Shown piece by piece: positions 39,801-54,000 of a stretch of 64,000 bases of DNA. Position 1 is the first letter of the stretch; every line of letters begins with the position of its first letter. The translations under genes and the position numbers were made by a program. Under the pieces are notes generated by a model, which worked only from the letters and a program-made list of their open reading frames with translations, was not told the DNA's origin and did no database searches. Source of the DNA: Arbacia lixula (Eukaryota > Echinodermata > Echinoidea > Arbacioida > Arbaciidae); contig OZ022581.1 in NCBI GenBank assembly GCA_963669155.1, forward strand, positions 24,373,503 to 24,437,502, in the 5' to 3' direction.

Positions 39801-42064
39801 TCTTCAAAATGCATAGAGATTGCCTCTGCAATTTGCGCTATAATTGAAGGTTATTATCTTGATCATTATCCAAATTATGGAAGGACTATTTAATAGTAAT
39901 TGGTAAGTTATTAAAATTATTATATTACCATGCCAACCATTCAGCATGGATGTGTAAACATCTATTAACTTCTGCAATTTTGCTTATCATCCATCTAAAC
40001 TGAAGGAGAGAGCTTGTTTGGTTTGTGACAGTTACTCTCAATCATGTAATGAAGGCATCTATGACTGCATCAGTTGTGAGTGTAGGCCTAGCATTAGCTG
40101 TTGACAATGTCTGCAGAAAGTGACTGAGTTTATTTGTCAAGTGTACATAATATGACAATCACATTAACTCTTTATGTGCCAAATATAAAATGTCCCAGTG
40201 CCATACTTCTGCCTTTGCCATGTGGCTGATGTTATGACATGTACCGGCATGCACCCAGGCTGTCTGTTCTTCAGTTTGTCTGTCTGTTTTGGGGGGACAT
40301 TTCAGCTATTTTAATAGAGGAACACTCAAGAAATTACTGATCAAATCTGCTGAAACTTAGTATAATGACAATATGTGACAGGATAATGAGATGATTAGAT
40401 AGGTCAAAGGTCAGATCTTGAGTTTTCAAGGTGGACTTGACAGTTCAAGAAATGTTTGAACAAATTTGAACAGACTTGATACAATGATATCATATAACAT
40501 GCAAATTTGACTGATTAGATTTATACATCAATTGATTGCTCTCTCAAGTTGTATCTCGTATACAAATGTCAAGATTAATAGTCAATAGCAATTTTTCAAG
40601 GTATTAGACAAGGAAGTTAAAATATTATGGCAATATCTTTGTATATGTGCACTACTTTGACAAAAGGAAGCAACTTACAAAATTTCTTGTAAATGAAGAA
40701 GATGTACCTGTTACTTGCATTGACATATAGTTCAACACCTAATCAAGCTAGATTGAATACAATAAGCAAATGCTATTACTGTACCTAAGCAATTTATCAC
40801 ACAGCGGAAACGATAGTGAGCGGTGCGCACACAAACAATTTTTTAGATTTTCTTTGGAGCTGGCTACGATATATTGCAATTGCTCATCAATTAGAGAATC
40901 GTTAGGTGTTATCAATATCGGAACTGCCCTAACAGAATTATTGAAATGTGATATCAAAAATGGTTCCCTAGCAATGTAGAAATAAACTTGGGATCTCAAA
41001 CTTGTTTTGCAAGTTCATTTGAGATATATCTTTGATGTAAGAGAGCTAAATTTCTGCCCGGTGGTATCCTTTAACATCCCCGTAATCCCTTAGACTTATT
41101 CATAACTGGAATCAGCAGGGGATGTCAGCTGGTTAACTTAAAGAATAGTTGCAGATTTGCAAGTGTGTTATCAATAGTAGAAAAGCGTTGCTCAAACAGA
41201 GATGATATCATTAAAATAATTTTGGTCCCTATCCTACAAAGAGTTGCCCTTGCTCCATATGGATGGCAGATCCAATCCCCTATCTCTAATGCACAATACC
41301 ATTAATATCAATCGCAATTCTTTATCGGACAGGGCCTTGATATGACTCCCTCTATCTTCCTTCAGGAGCGGTTATTACTGTCAGTCCTGCCTGCTCATCT
41401 AGCCTTTGAGATGAAGACGGAAATGATGGAGAGAGTTCGAGACCCAACCATGGGCCCCATCTCACACCGGCCCAACAGCAGCACTCACTTCCATAGTCTC
41501 TACGTCAAGAGACATAAAAACGTCAGGTGAGACCGGGGGAGGACACTCTAGCAAGAAAATACTAGAAGAAGACTGGATAAAAATAGATAAAAAGAGTACA
41601 ATGCTGTAATATATTAGTGAAAGTGAAGATCTAATGAATACAATTCTTAGAAAAGTTCTTGAACAGTATTTCTCCCATATACCATGGTATTATGTATAAA
41701 AAAAAATAATGTGCAATGTTACTGCACTTGATACTAAATGTCTAAGCGCTATTGGCAGAACTTTATATTTCAGGTTTACAAACAACACATATGTCTACAT
41801 GTCTCCCTCCCCCAAATAAAAATAAGAAGAAAAAAAAGAAAAAAAGAAAAAAATAGCCTATTATAAAGACACAGAGGATGAAAAAAAAATAAACCCAAAA
41901 AGAACCTAAACAAGTGCTCTAGGTACCAAAGTATGGATAACGGAGACCTGATAGACCCACCCTGACATTTCTAGATATAATACAGACAAGACACAGGACA
42001 GGACAATAAAGGCACAATCAGAGCAATGCGAGGCCATTATGGATCAAGAATACTACTCACACAA

Positions 42065-42097
<33 letters not shown>

Positions 42098-45000
42098 AGC
42101 CACACAAAATGCTGCTCTATGGGATTTGTCTGTCTTGTGAAAAAGATTCACAAATGGCACTTAAATAGAGGGTGTCCCATTTGCAAAATTCAAGAAACTG
42201 GGCAGGATAAGTAGTACAGTTCGACCTTGATTATACGGCTATCAATTTTCCGGCCGTCTCTGTTAACCGGATGCCGACCCACTGATTTTTTCCATGTTTT
42301 TATGAGTTTTCAGTGCCAAAGTCACTTCAGACAAACACACATGCTACCACGATCATGCAAATACACTGGAGGACATTCTGCGAACATTGTATTTTATTGA
42401 GATTTCGGAGTAATTTCTATTGCTGTTCTGTGTATTCTGAGGAAAATAATCATAACGCTGGTTAATTGGTAATATGTAAAACATGTATACCCCTACAATA
42501 ACAGACTAGAAAGTGCTTATCCTCTTATCCGGCCATATCGATTTTCCGGACGGCCGCCGGTCCCGACGTGGCCGGATAATCGAGGTCGAACTGTATACCC
42601 TATCAATCACATGTATGTAAAAATATATATATTTACATACATTTTGAGGAGAAATGAAAAACTATTCTTGTATACGTGTGAACTGCATGCAGTGAACATA
42701 GTCCACATTCATAATCGTATTTGTCCTTCTCGGTGAGTTATGCGAGCTTTGCTCCCATTGCAACGTACATGTTGCGGACCCATGTGGACCATTGTGCACA
42801 GCGGTATTCAGTCTCTAGGCTATAGGTTTCGAACGACCCGCCCAAAACCTCCTCAAAATCTAGCAACCGCTATTAGGATTTTGCTTAAAGTCAGTTTCCA
42901 ATTCTACTATTCAGAGGGAAGATCTGATACAGTTTTCCTTCCATTTCCCATGGTTTTTACAAACAAATATTTTTTGACCTGCTTAATTAAGGGACACCCT
43001 GTCTTTCAAGGGATAATCATGACTATAACTTGTACTTCCTTGCAGCATCCTGTATGCGGACATTGTTGGGTTTACAGCCTTAGCTAGTGAGTGCTCCCCT
43101 CCAGAACTTGTCAAAACACTCAATGAGCTCTTTGGACGATTTGATCAATTGGCAGAGGTAAGTGGACATTCTCTTGTGGGTTAGTCATTTATTTATTTCA
43201 TCTACCTATTCAAGGAGAATGAATACTGTTCAGCAGCACAGGCTGTGAGAATCAGCTTTCAATATTTGCATACACACATTATAAATTAAAATCGATCAAA
43301 CATGTTTCAATATCAAATTCTTATTATATGATCAAATTCATTTTTAACTCAACAATCATTTATTCATGATAACTCGTGATATTTTGCTTAGATGAGGTCC
43401 TGTGGATAGACTCTATCTTCAAGTATTGCATTTGAGTCTTGTTAGTATGGACATGTTTCTGAGTTGTCTGTTTGATTTTGAGGGAGGGAGCAGATCTATG
43501 TTTCCATTTTGCTGAAGAAAGGAGATTTTTACCAACATCTAACAATAAAGTGTCTCCCCTCTTGAACTGCAATGATAGCAAATCTATTGTGGCCATGGCA
43601 TTTCTATAACAACTATAAGATTTAAACTTGTGAAAGTTGAGCACTATATTTTCACCTTTTCTCTGCATGATAATTAGCCTGTATATTTCTATCTCATCTG
43701 GTTGTGCTTTAAAATTCTCATAAGAAGCAAGGTTGTGAATAGAAGCCTCTTCTAATTGGTTTGCTTGCCTACACTGATCTTCTTCTACCTCCAAACAGAG
43801 ATTATCTCTTCTTGATATCCCCCATCACAAACTTGTGCCTCCTATTCTTGCTAGGATTTGGTAAGCTTATTATAAAACTTGTGAAAGCACCAAACAATCC
43901 CTGCATGCTTATTGCGTGAGTTGGCAGAAAGACATTTCTAGGTTTTGTAGAGTAATATGCTCATCATGTGGCCCAATTTTTTCAGGTTTATATAAATCTC
44001 ACTGGTTTATGTGATGAATAAAATTATATTTTGAGATATATGACATAGAATTTGTTTTTTCTCACTGGTTTGTTCGATGAATACAATTACATTTTGAGAA
44101 ATACAACCTAGAATTGCTTTTATTCTTCCAAGAAGCTTTGTCAGTAGGTAATCAATTTTGACAAGTTCATCACTGAAATCTATAACTATTGTATATTAAA
44201 GGTAGCCTGTCCCTTTTGAAGACCTAGTTCTCAAATTTCCCTGACTTTGTCATCATTTGAGAGAGAGTGGCTATAACCTTTTAATTCCCTGGAATGGACA
44301 AAGCGTAACATTTGGTTTAGAGGAAATGATCTTCGAAAATAAATCAAGCTTTCTTTTTTTTTTACCACGGAAAGAGTTAAATCTCAGTGAAAACTAGGTA
44401 GATTTTCATTTATTCTACAAGAGTTATAGTACCTCTAAGCTTAAAATTTCACAGTTGGTATCCCAAAGATATGTGCTAAATATATGCAAGCTTTCATGAA
44501 GTTTGCAGAATCATAAAAGGGACGGGCCATCTTTAAGTCATTGTATAGTCGTTCTTATAAATAAAAAATCAGTAAGAAATGAAGTTCATCCAAACTTCAT
44601 TCCAGTGAAAACGTTTATTTCTCTGTTTTTACAAATTGAAAAAAGTATATGAAGTATATTTGTGAGGTTTTATGTCAGGATTCAAGTAGGAACTATGATA
44701 ATATCTAAGTCTGTACATGTATAGTATCCTTTTGTTCTATTTCATAATAAGCCTACCTGTGATTGATTGATTGATTGATTGAATTGGTATTTATTCACAA
44801 ATTAGATATCATGGCAGCCAAAGGCCAAAATGTGATATTTTACAATAATAAATGTTGATATTTCATTGATATGTGTGATAAATTTGATACTTATATAGTA
44901 TAAACAAAATTATCTAAATACATTTTTAAAAAATGCATTAAAACATATGCCGTGTACACACACGCATTCACACACACGCCTTTTTTATTATGATGTAATC

Positions 45001-48000
45001 CCTCAATATATTTCAAATTCTTTCCCTTTCATTATGTCTTTCATTTATTTGTCAACCCCCCCCTCTCTTTCTCTCTCTCTCTTTCTCTCTATTTCTCTCT
45101 TCCTTACCCTCTAACCCTTTCTTTGTTATTCTCTCTCCTTGTCACTTTCTAACAAATGTTCAATGTTTCCAATTATCTATTCACATTTGGAAACACAGAA
45201 GAGCAATTTCATTGCCATAGGTCCTCTCACTTGCAACAGCTTTACCTGGATTTTCTTTAACAGTGACATTCCAGCAAATGCAATGCACAATTATCATGTG
45301 TGAAGAGAGAAGACAAGTAAAAAAAATGTAAAAAAAAATTAAAAAAAATGCCTGAACCTTCATATCTTGTAGCTATCTCCCCCACCCCCACCCCTCTTTC
45401 TCTCTCTCTCTCTATCTCTCTTTCTGACAAATGAAAGGTTGTGTGCTGTTGAAAGAAAATAGGAAATGAACAGATGTAATCCAGTCCAGACTTATGAGCA
45501 GATTATTTATCAGACAACTGGAAGAGAAAGTCAGGAGATGCGTAAGAAATGCAAAAGCAAATTATTCCCTCATGGAGGCTTGCATCCATAATGACTTATT
45601 TTAGGGTGAAGAGACCCATTTTGTAAAGCCAACTGAAGATTTCTTCTATGTTTTCTCCATTGTGTGATTAACATTTATATCTGCTTTCTGGGGAACAAGA
45701 TGTCAAATTGAGGAGCGTCTTTCAACACCTTTTCCCACTTTGATGCATGGGCATGTAGTGCAGGGAAGTGAAAGATGAATGGGCCGTTGTCACTTTATTT
45801 GTTCGGCAACATTACAAGCTGGGTATTACCTTTCCAAGAAGTACACATTATCTGATGGATTGGTTGGTTAGGTAGGTGAGAGTGGAGATAAGAAGAGGAG
45901 ACAGAGATAGAGGGGTGGGGGGGGGGTGGACTGGGAGCAGCGAGAGGATGTGGATGTAGCAGAGCAAGGAAAGGGCGAGGGTGTGAGGGGGAAAGACGCA
46001 ACCTTTCTTTTCTTCTTCAACTGGAGCTCTTGATTGGTCTCCTTGATGGTGGTGAAGGGGAGAGAAGAGAGAGCTAGAACTGTTCTGTGAATCAGATTTA
46101 AAAGATATATTTACTGATATTTGAGAGATGATCAGTGCTAGTATTAATTTTGTATACACCAAAGATTAAGCGTGTCTAATTTTTTATGAATCGGGGCTTC
46201 CCAACAATTTCGGGCATGCACGTCATATTCATTTTGGGTTCAAAGTTAATATTTTTGCGTGTTGTTAAATTTGTGACTAGCACCTGACTCGCAAAATTGG
46301 TGAAAATAAAAACCCTGCAAAATATATGGCAAACACATAAATTAATTCTTGTTAATTATCATTATTGTTGTTATTATAATAATAATAATCATTGATATTA
46401 TTACTCTTATAGTAACATCATCACATGTGGTAGTAACATAGTTCTCTATTTCACCACAAATAAGGTGAGGGTAAAGGGGAAAATGGAGTAAAAGGTCAGA
46501 AAGGGTAAGAAGGTAGCACTGTCAAATATCAAAGAATGTGGAACAGAGAATGATGTTTTGTACTTGTCTTAAAAACGTGATTTTGATGTCCTTTCCTCAT
46601 GTCACAGGAGTTTGACTGCATGCGAATCAAGATCCTAGGAGACTGCTATTACTGTGTGTCAGGCCTGCCCATCTCCAGACCCACCCATGCCTGTAACTGT
46701 GTGGAGATGGGTCTTGCCATGTGTGAAGCTATCAAGTAAGTTGCATCAAGTAACTCAGTCAGTGCTAGCAAGAAACTAGTCATATCACCGATATTAAACA
46801 TCAGAAGGCAATGGATCAAGACCAAATGAAATTATATTTGGATTTTTAAAGTGTTCAATAACTGTTGTAGAGATGATGTGGAGATGGGCCTTGCCATGTG
46901 TGAATGAAGCTATCAAGTAATTTGCATGGAATCACTCACTCAACGCTTTTAAGAAACTAGTCATTCCTTGATATTCACCATGAAAAGGCAATGGATCAAG
47001 ACCAAATTAAGCGATACTTTGATTTTTAAAGTTTTTAAAAGCTGTTGTAGAGATGTTATGGAGATGGACCTTGCCATGTGCGAAGCCATCAAGCAAGTTG
47101 TGTGGAATAGCTTACTCAATTCTGAAAAGAAATTAGTAATTTCACCATATATTTACCATGAATAGGCAACTCTCCAAGACCAAATTAAGTACTATCAGAA
47201 GTTTGAAACTGTTTAATCTTTTAGTTTTCTTTTTCATCTTCTTCTCCTTCTGCTTCTGCTTCTTCTCCTTCTCCTTCTTCTTCTTTCTTCTCTTTCTTCT
47301 CCTTCTTCTCCTTCTCCTTCTCCCTTCTTCTACTTCTTCTCCTTCTTCTTCTCCTTCTTCTTCTTCTTCTTCTTCTTCTTCTTCTTCTTCTTCTTCTCCT
47401 TCTTCTCCTCCTTCTCCTTTTTCTTCTTCATTTTGTTCAATCATTGGTTTTTCATTTACAAATTTTAAACCTGTAACATTTACATTGTTTTCATAAAATA
47501 TTTTGAATATTCTTTGTATTTATCATATTTGTATAATTGTATTTTTAGATTGTTTTATCATTTGAGCATCCTTTAAAAATTATTTTTATGAGACTCAAGC
47601 TTTTGATAAAGTAAAGGTAATAGGTAAAAGTAATAATATATACACTATATATCATGTGTCTGTTCTTACTGATTTCTTTCTTTTTATATGAACACAAAAT
47701 AACAAAAAAGGCATATTTAAGTTTTAGTTTTTTTTACTAACTTTTTACAAAAGAACAGGGAATCACATATAACCATTGGCACCAAGGGAGAGGAAGTTGA
47801 GTCTGTTTCGTGCTTGTATGTCTATCTGTGGCTGTCTGTTTCTGTGAACTGAGCCATCACTCCTTCTTGATTTATAGACGGTAGAACGATAAGTAGAAGA
47901 TAGTCAACCAATCAGCTTGTGTTAGGAAAGATGCTCCATCACCCAAAATCATACCCTGCAGTCACTGATTCCTAGAATTCATGGAATGAGAAATATCACA

Positions 48001-51000
48001 GCAAATCCTCCCTTGTCCAATGATAACAAATCTCTCAATATTATTGCATTATGTTCCTCTATTTCTCCCTCTCCTCCCTCTCCTCCCTTCTCTCTCTTCA
48101 TTTTTTCTCTCTCCTCTCTTTCTCTCTTCTATCCTTTTCTTTCTCTTTCTCTCTCCTCTCCCATTTTCTCTTTCTATTGCTCTGACTCTATTTTGTGTTC
48201 TGCTGTAATAGCTAGTGTAGCATTGTGAGTTCAGCATCAATAAAAAAAGGTGTGGATGATTACAGACCAATTACAGACACAAAAAACATGAACGTCCAGT
48301 TGGTGAAATTTGAAACCTGACAGAGATGTAGAATTTACATGCAGCAAATCATCTTGTAGTTTACCTCACAGGCTTACTTTTCTTTCAAATTTCACAGTGA
48401 TGTTAGATTTATCCCCCAAAACAAACAAACAAACAAACAAACAAACAATACAAAAAACATTTAAAATTTGTCTACATAATCATCCCTTATCACGAAGCTG
48501 AGATAAAATGCCCCTGATAAAAACTTTGATTTTCCATTGAATTTTTTGACCTGCAAAAGGGATGCCTTACCTTTGATAAGACCATATATGGGTTAAAAGG
48601 AGCTAAGACAAACCACTGTCCAGTTATCTGATATCCAGTCCCCGACTCACAGAGTCAGTAGAGTATTTGTAAGATTTGCATGATGCTTTGCTGCTGATGT
48701 GTCAAGAGGTTGCCAAAGCCCTGCCAAAACCATTGTGAATCTTCACCCATTATCATCCTTATCCAACTCTACGTTCCCGTAGTGCTATAATAGAGGTAAT
48801 TTAACCAAATCAATAGGGGTTCAGAAATCCCATCAAGTGGATCATCTTATTCCCTAATTATCTCATCCACAGGCTTGATTTGAAACTGATGCTCAATTAC
48901 CCCAGAAAATGAAGATGATGATTATTTTGTCTTTCTTACTGCATCAAGGAAAACAAATTTGTAGTTACCTTCAGGTGTCTTGAGGGAGATATATGTCCGG
49001 TAATTATCTGTGTGACATTTCTTAATTACCTCCCCTAGGACTACAGATTTTTTTTTTCTAAACTCTTTATGCCCCATTGCTGTTTTTTGCACAAGTAAGC
49101 ACATGCTACCCTTAGAGCAAGAGTTTGTTCTGGCGCAGGAGTTAAGTGCTTGAATTATTATCCTGTTATGCATGGTTAAATTTTCTGGCTTTCTGAACCC
49201 TTGCCGAGTTAGGATGTGAAACTTTGCCATGGAACTACAGTAACCATACATGTATGCCTTCATTGTGTACTTTAATGTATTTGAAGTTTATTTATATCCT
49301 ATTGTCTATTGTATGAACAGCAGATTATGTAGGAGTCGTGCTGCTTACAGTATCTGAGTGGGAAAAAAAACAGGCCGCATATATGCAGGCTCAGTAGAGA
49401 ATGGGTGTGAAGGATAGAATAAAATGACCGTATAACAGACATCGCGTTTTACATTAATCTAAAGCAGTTTTTATTGTGACAGTGCATGTAGACTATGAAA
49501 GAGCTTTAGATGGCCTCCCCTAAAAATAAGCCTTAATACAGAAGAGAAAGGTTTGCTGGCCAGAGTATGAGAATTGATGAACCTATATCAAAACTGGTGC
49601 ACTAGATACCAAAACATGGAAAAAGGAAACCTGGTTGGCCTGCCTTGACATACCTAGATGTGTTTGACAACCACAATTGGCACAAGTACTATGTCCGGCG
49701 GGACGAAGACATAAAATGTTTTCGTAAGTAAAGAAAATAGGTTTGTGGTCACACTCATCATCACCAGTCAGACACAAGACTGAAAAATAATGGCATGATA
49801 ACAGCGATATAAAACCGTCGAGTGTGGAGAGCCATCGTGGATCAAGAGTACCACTCGATCTATAGAGCAGGTAAACAAGACTAAGAACATGTTTGTCATA
49901 ATCAATACTAGAAATTTACAGTACACCATGTAAGAAGGGGAGGGATTTGATTCTTTCTGGAAGTTGTGGTAGTCCCAAAAAGGATGGTTGGTATCTGTCC
50001 TATGAAAGACTGATAGGGGGGTAGTCGTGAATAGGACTGTTTAGGACGGACTACCTCCCTAACAGTCCTTCATAGGACAGATACCAACAGTCCTTTTTAG
50101 GACTACCACAACATCTCCAGAAAGAATCAAATCCCTCCCTTTCTCACATGACGTATCATAAATTTCTAGTTTATATTATCTGCTCCACCATGGAAGCCGA
50201 TACTTTCAAGCAACATCTATGTCATAATTGTAACTAAGTTTCTTTCACGATTTGAGATGTTGTCTAGAGGGAGACTGATTGTCTGTGCTTGTTGTGCAGG
50301 ACTGTACGGGATGCGACGGGTGTGGATGTCAACATGCGGGTGGGGGTCCACACAGGCAACGTTCTCTGTGGGGTGCTGGGGCTGAGGAAGTGGCAGTACG
50401 ACGTGTGGTCACATGATGTCACCTTAGCCAATCACATGGAGAGCTGCGGAGTCCCAGGGTAAGGACGTCATTGCACTCTTTCAGCAAAGCTAAGTAATTT
50501 GAGTTGTGCCAATTGGAATATCAGTTGGCGTGCTTTGATCTGCAATTGGTACAAATTTCCAAAATTAATAACAATAGGAGCTTGACCTCTCATTTCATCA
50601 TTTTACCGTCCAACTTGCCAAGTTTTCTTCTTGCAGGCTGTTCATCCATTTTCAGGCATGAAAACACCAGGTCCTACATAAAGTTACAATTTGATGAGTA
50701 TTTCTCATTCGAGACAAGGGTCTTTTTCTAGCAAAACTCATCATTATTTGGCTTTCAAATTGGCAACTCTGTTTTTTCAAAATGAGAGTTTATATCCTGC
50801 AATGGAACTTTTAAGACATTGTATGTTTTAAAAAACTTCAAAAACATACAATGTAGAGCAATAACTTCTTTTTTTAAAGTGAAAGCATGATTTCTATCTA
50901 CCTGTCTATCTGTCTATCTTTCCTTTCTATATTTTATTTCTGTTTCACTATTTACGTTTCTCTGTTTCTCTCTGTATATGTCTTTGTCTATCTCTGTCTC

Positions 51001-54000
51001 TCTTCATCTTTCTTCATATGTCTCTGTCTCTCTTTCCATATCACTTCTATATTTACTTCTATATGCATCTTGTGTCTATGTAATCCTGCCTTTGCATGTA
51101 GATTTCCCCCACTTCTCTCTCCCTCCCACTTTTCTGTGCATTTTTTCATTCCACCTTCACATTTTCTGTATCTTTTCTGGCTGCCAAATTTCTTCTATTT
51201 CTTGCCCCACCCTTCTCCCTTTCCCTCTTACCCTTTCCCTTCCCCCTCCCCCTCCCATTCCCAATTCCCCCCTCCACCCTTCCTCTTCCTCCCTTCCCTC
51301 CCCCTTTCCCTAACCCTAAACCCCTCATCTCCTCTCTCCCTTTTCCCCTCCCCCACACTTTCCCCTCCCCCACACTTTCCCCTCCTCCCTCACCATCCCC
51401 CATCACCCCCCCCCCACACACACACACACACACTTTCCCTTCCACCCAACCCTCCCCTTCCTCCCTCCACCCCTCCCTCCCTCCACCCCTCCCCTCCCCC
51501 ACACTTCCCCTCCCTCCACCCCTCCCCTCCCCCTAACCTTTCCTCCTTCAACCTCTCCCCCCCCCACACACTTCCCCTACCCCACCCCTCCCCTTCCCCC
51601 TTTTCTCCCCTCCCTCATGACCCTACAGGCGTGTCCACATCACACAGGCGACTCTAGACAACCTTGGAGTGAAGTATGAGGTGGAGCCAGGTAGAGGCCA
51701 CGAGAGGAGCGAGTATCTGAGGGACATGGGCATAGAGACATTCTTCATTGTCAACCCAAAGGTGACTATGCAGATAACTCTTATGGTAGTATTGTACTGA
51801 GATTGAGATACTTTTTTTTTTTTTATGTGTTAGTATCATTTACTCAGAGTCGCCCCTTGAGTGGTTGAACACTCTTCTACCAGGGGGCCCTGCTTTGACA
51901 CAACATATGATTTACAAGAATACAAACAAATGATATGTACAGTTCAGTGAGAAATAAACATTATTATGGAACTTATATTATATCAGTGAACAATAACAGA
52001 TGAAGATGTATCTCAAATTGTATCACTTGTAAATCTGGTATAGGCACATGTATAATTTCTTCTTGGCACAACTTGTCAAGTACATATATATGTTTTTTTA
52101 TATATTCATAAAGTTTGTCATATGTCTGATGCATATATATTAATAAGTTTTTACCTCTACGAATTACCGCACACACACTTTCACACAATCACCTCTGACT
52201 CTTGACAATGCCTCTGATCCTCAGTCGTCTGCAGTGCCCATTCAGGAGACGCAGGAGATGCCAGCCGACCACGCCCGAGGGAAGACGTCCCGCCGCATGG
52301 CCCGCTTTCTCGAGTCCTGGTCTGGTGCCGACAAGCCTTTCCAACAGATAGCAACCATGCCCTTACCAAAGTCAGTGGGTCTTTCGGTGAGTGAATACCG
52401 TATATCAGGAAAAGCCATCCCATAAGTGAACGTGCAGCAATATCCATTTTTTTTTTTGCAGTCATGTCAGCCTCTGGGCTCATGCATTCACTCGTTCACT
52501 TGACTGGAAGCGGATAAGTGAACAAAATCTGAATATGGCTGCATGATGCATTATGAGACAACTTTCCCCTAAATGCAGTATTGAACTTTGATTGTAGAAT
52601 GGGAATTTTATGTTTTCATTCCTCCTACATTCCCTCCCATCCAAATATGCGTTTAGACTTTGGTAGATCAATAGATCAGTGTCAAAGTTTAAAGGTCAAA
52701 AGATTTTAATGTCAATATAATAATGGAATATGAGATTGTTTTTAAGTTCAAATTAAATGTACCTTAGATTGAGTATAGTTAATAAGACTTTGCATACCTG
52801 TTTTTCACAATTGAAATTTGACTGTGTTCTGAGAATATTGTATGATGATTTCACCAACATGCCTGAAAAGAGGGGAGCTACATTTTAAGATCAAAGATTA
52901 CCTGTCAATAAATGTTCGTATGGATGTGCTAGCGTTCAAAGTTACTAGAATGTCTTTCAATACAGAAACCATACAATATAACTAATAACAGAAAGTGAAC
53001 TAAACTACCATACAAAAGTTGTACCACTTGTAAAGAAACAGCAGCTTTTTTTTTATTAATGAATAGTATTTAAAACATATTTATCAATAAATATTATTTA
53101 GAAAAAATAGAACATTAAGTAACATGATGTAGTTGTAAGCTTTCAGAATATTTGACCCATTTATGGGGTGAAGAAATGAAACAAAGAGAGTGAAAATGCT
53201 AACACATGACTGATGTTTAGCTTTAGTTTTTTGTGTTGAATCAAAACTAAATTAGATGAAATGAAAGCGGGAGAATGTGGTGATAGGAGTTGTGAACTAG
53301 TCACAAAGAAGTTAGAAAAAAAAGAAGGAAAGAAAGGAGAGGCATAGCATTATGAAACACAAGTTTTGCACCTGTATAGGATATTTATTGTCTGGTTGTA
53401 TTAATTTAGTCAGCATATGCATGGGGTATATTTGGCTAAGATGTGTAGTTTGTGTGTTTTTCCTCCTGTAGGGTATCTATGCCATCAACTCTTGCCTTAT
53501 CCCTTTTACCATCATGGACCACAACACTAGGTAAGCAATACTTCTATTCTCTCATCACAGTAATACAAATGATCTCTCATCTATTGATCTTTTTAAGCTT
53601 TACAGTGAGTGTGATGTGCTATTTATTTAAAGTAGTGTAGCTATTTTACAGGTTGAGAAAGTAAATTGTGTAAATATAATGGAAAATGGAACAAAGCGCT
53701 CTATAAAAATGCTCTCAAAATATTAACATTTGAAACTGGCTTTGAGTGGAATTATATTGATTATTAGATTGTAATTGATTTTGGGATGGGACATCAAAAA
53801 TTCAGCAGCTCGTGTAGCCTAGTGTATGAAAAATCCTTTATCAAATGAAATGAAATTTATAATACTGGGAACAAAATCTTAACAACTGAGTAAAATATAA
53901 CATATTTGTGTATTCTGTGTACTGAAAGAAGGGAAATTAAACTTACTTTGAAAAATGTTGAACCATATATTTTCTGACACAGTGTTTCAAAAACATTTCC

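Noticed and set aside
43360-43794. 144-codon minus-strand frame in intron 6
   Set aside because: No recognisable domain; length is compatible with chance in AT-rich sequence with few stops on this strand.
48922-49263. 113-codon minus-strand frame in intron 7
   Set aside because: No similarity to known proteins that I can recognise and no supporting splice or promoter signals on that strand.
51308-51324. Interstitial telomere site
   Set aside because: Only about two imperfect CCCTAA units within a generally C-rich tract; composition explains it.
50887-51657. 256-codon Ser/Pro-rich frame running into exon 9
   Set aside because: It is the C-rich tract of intron 8; it enters exon 9 out of the cyclase frame and replaces conserved exon 8 sequence.
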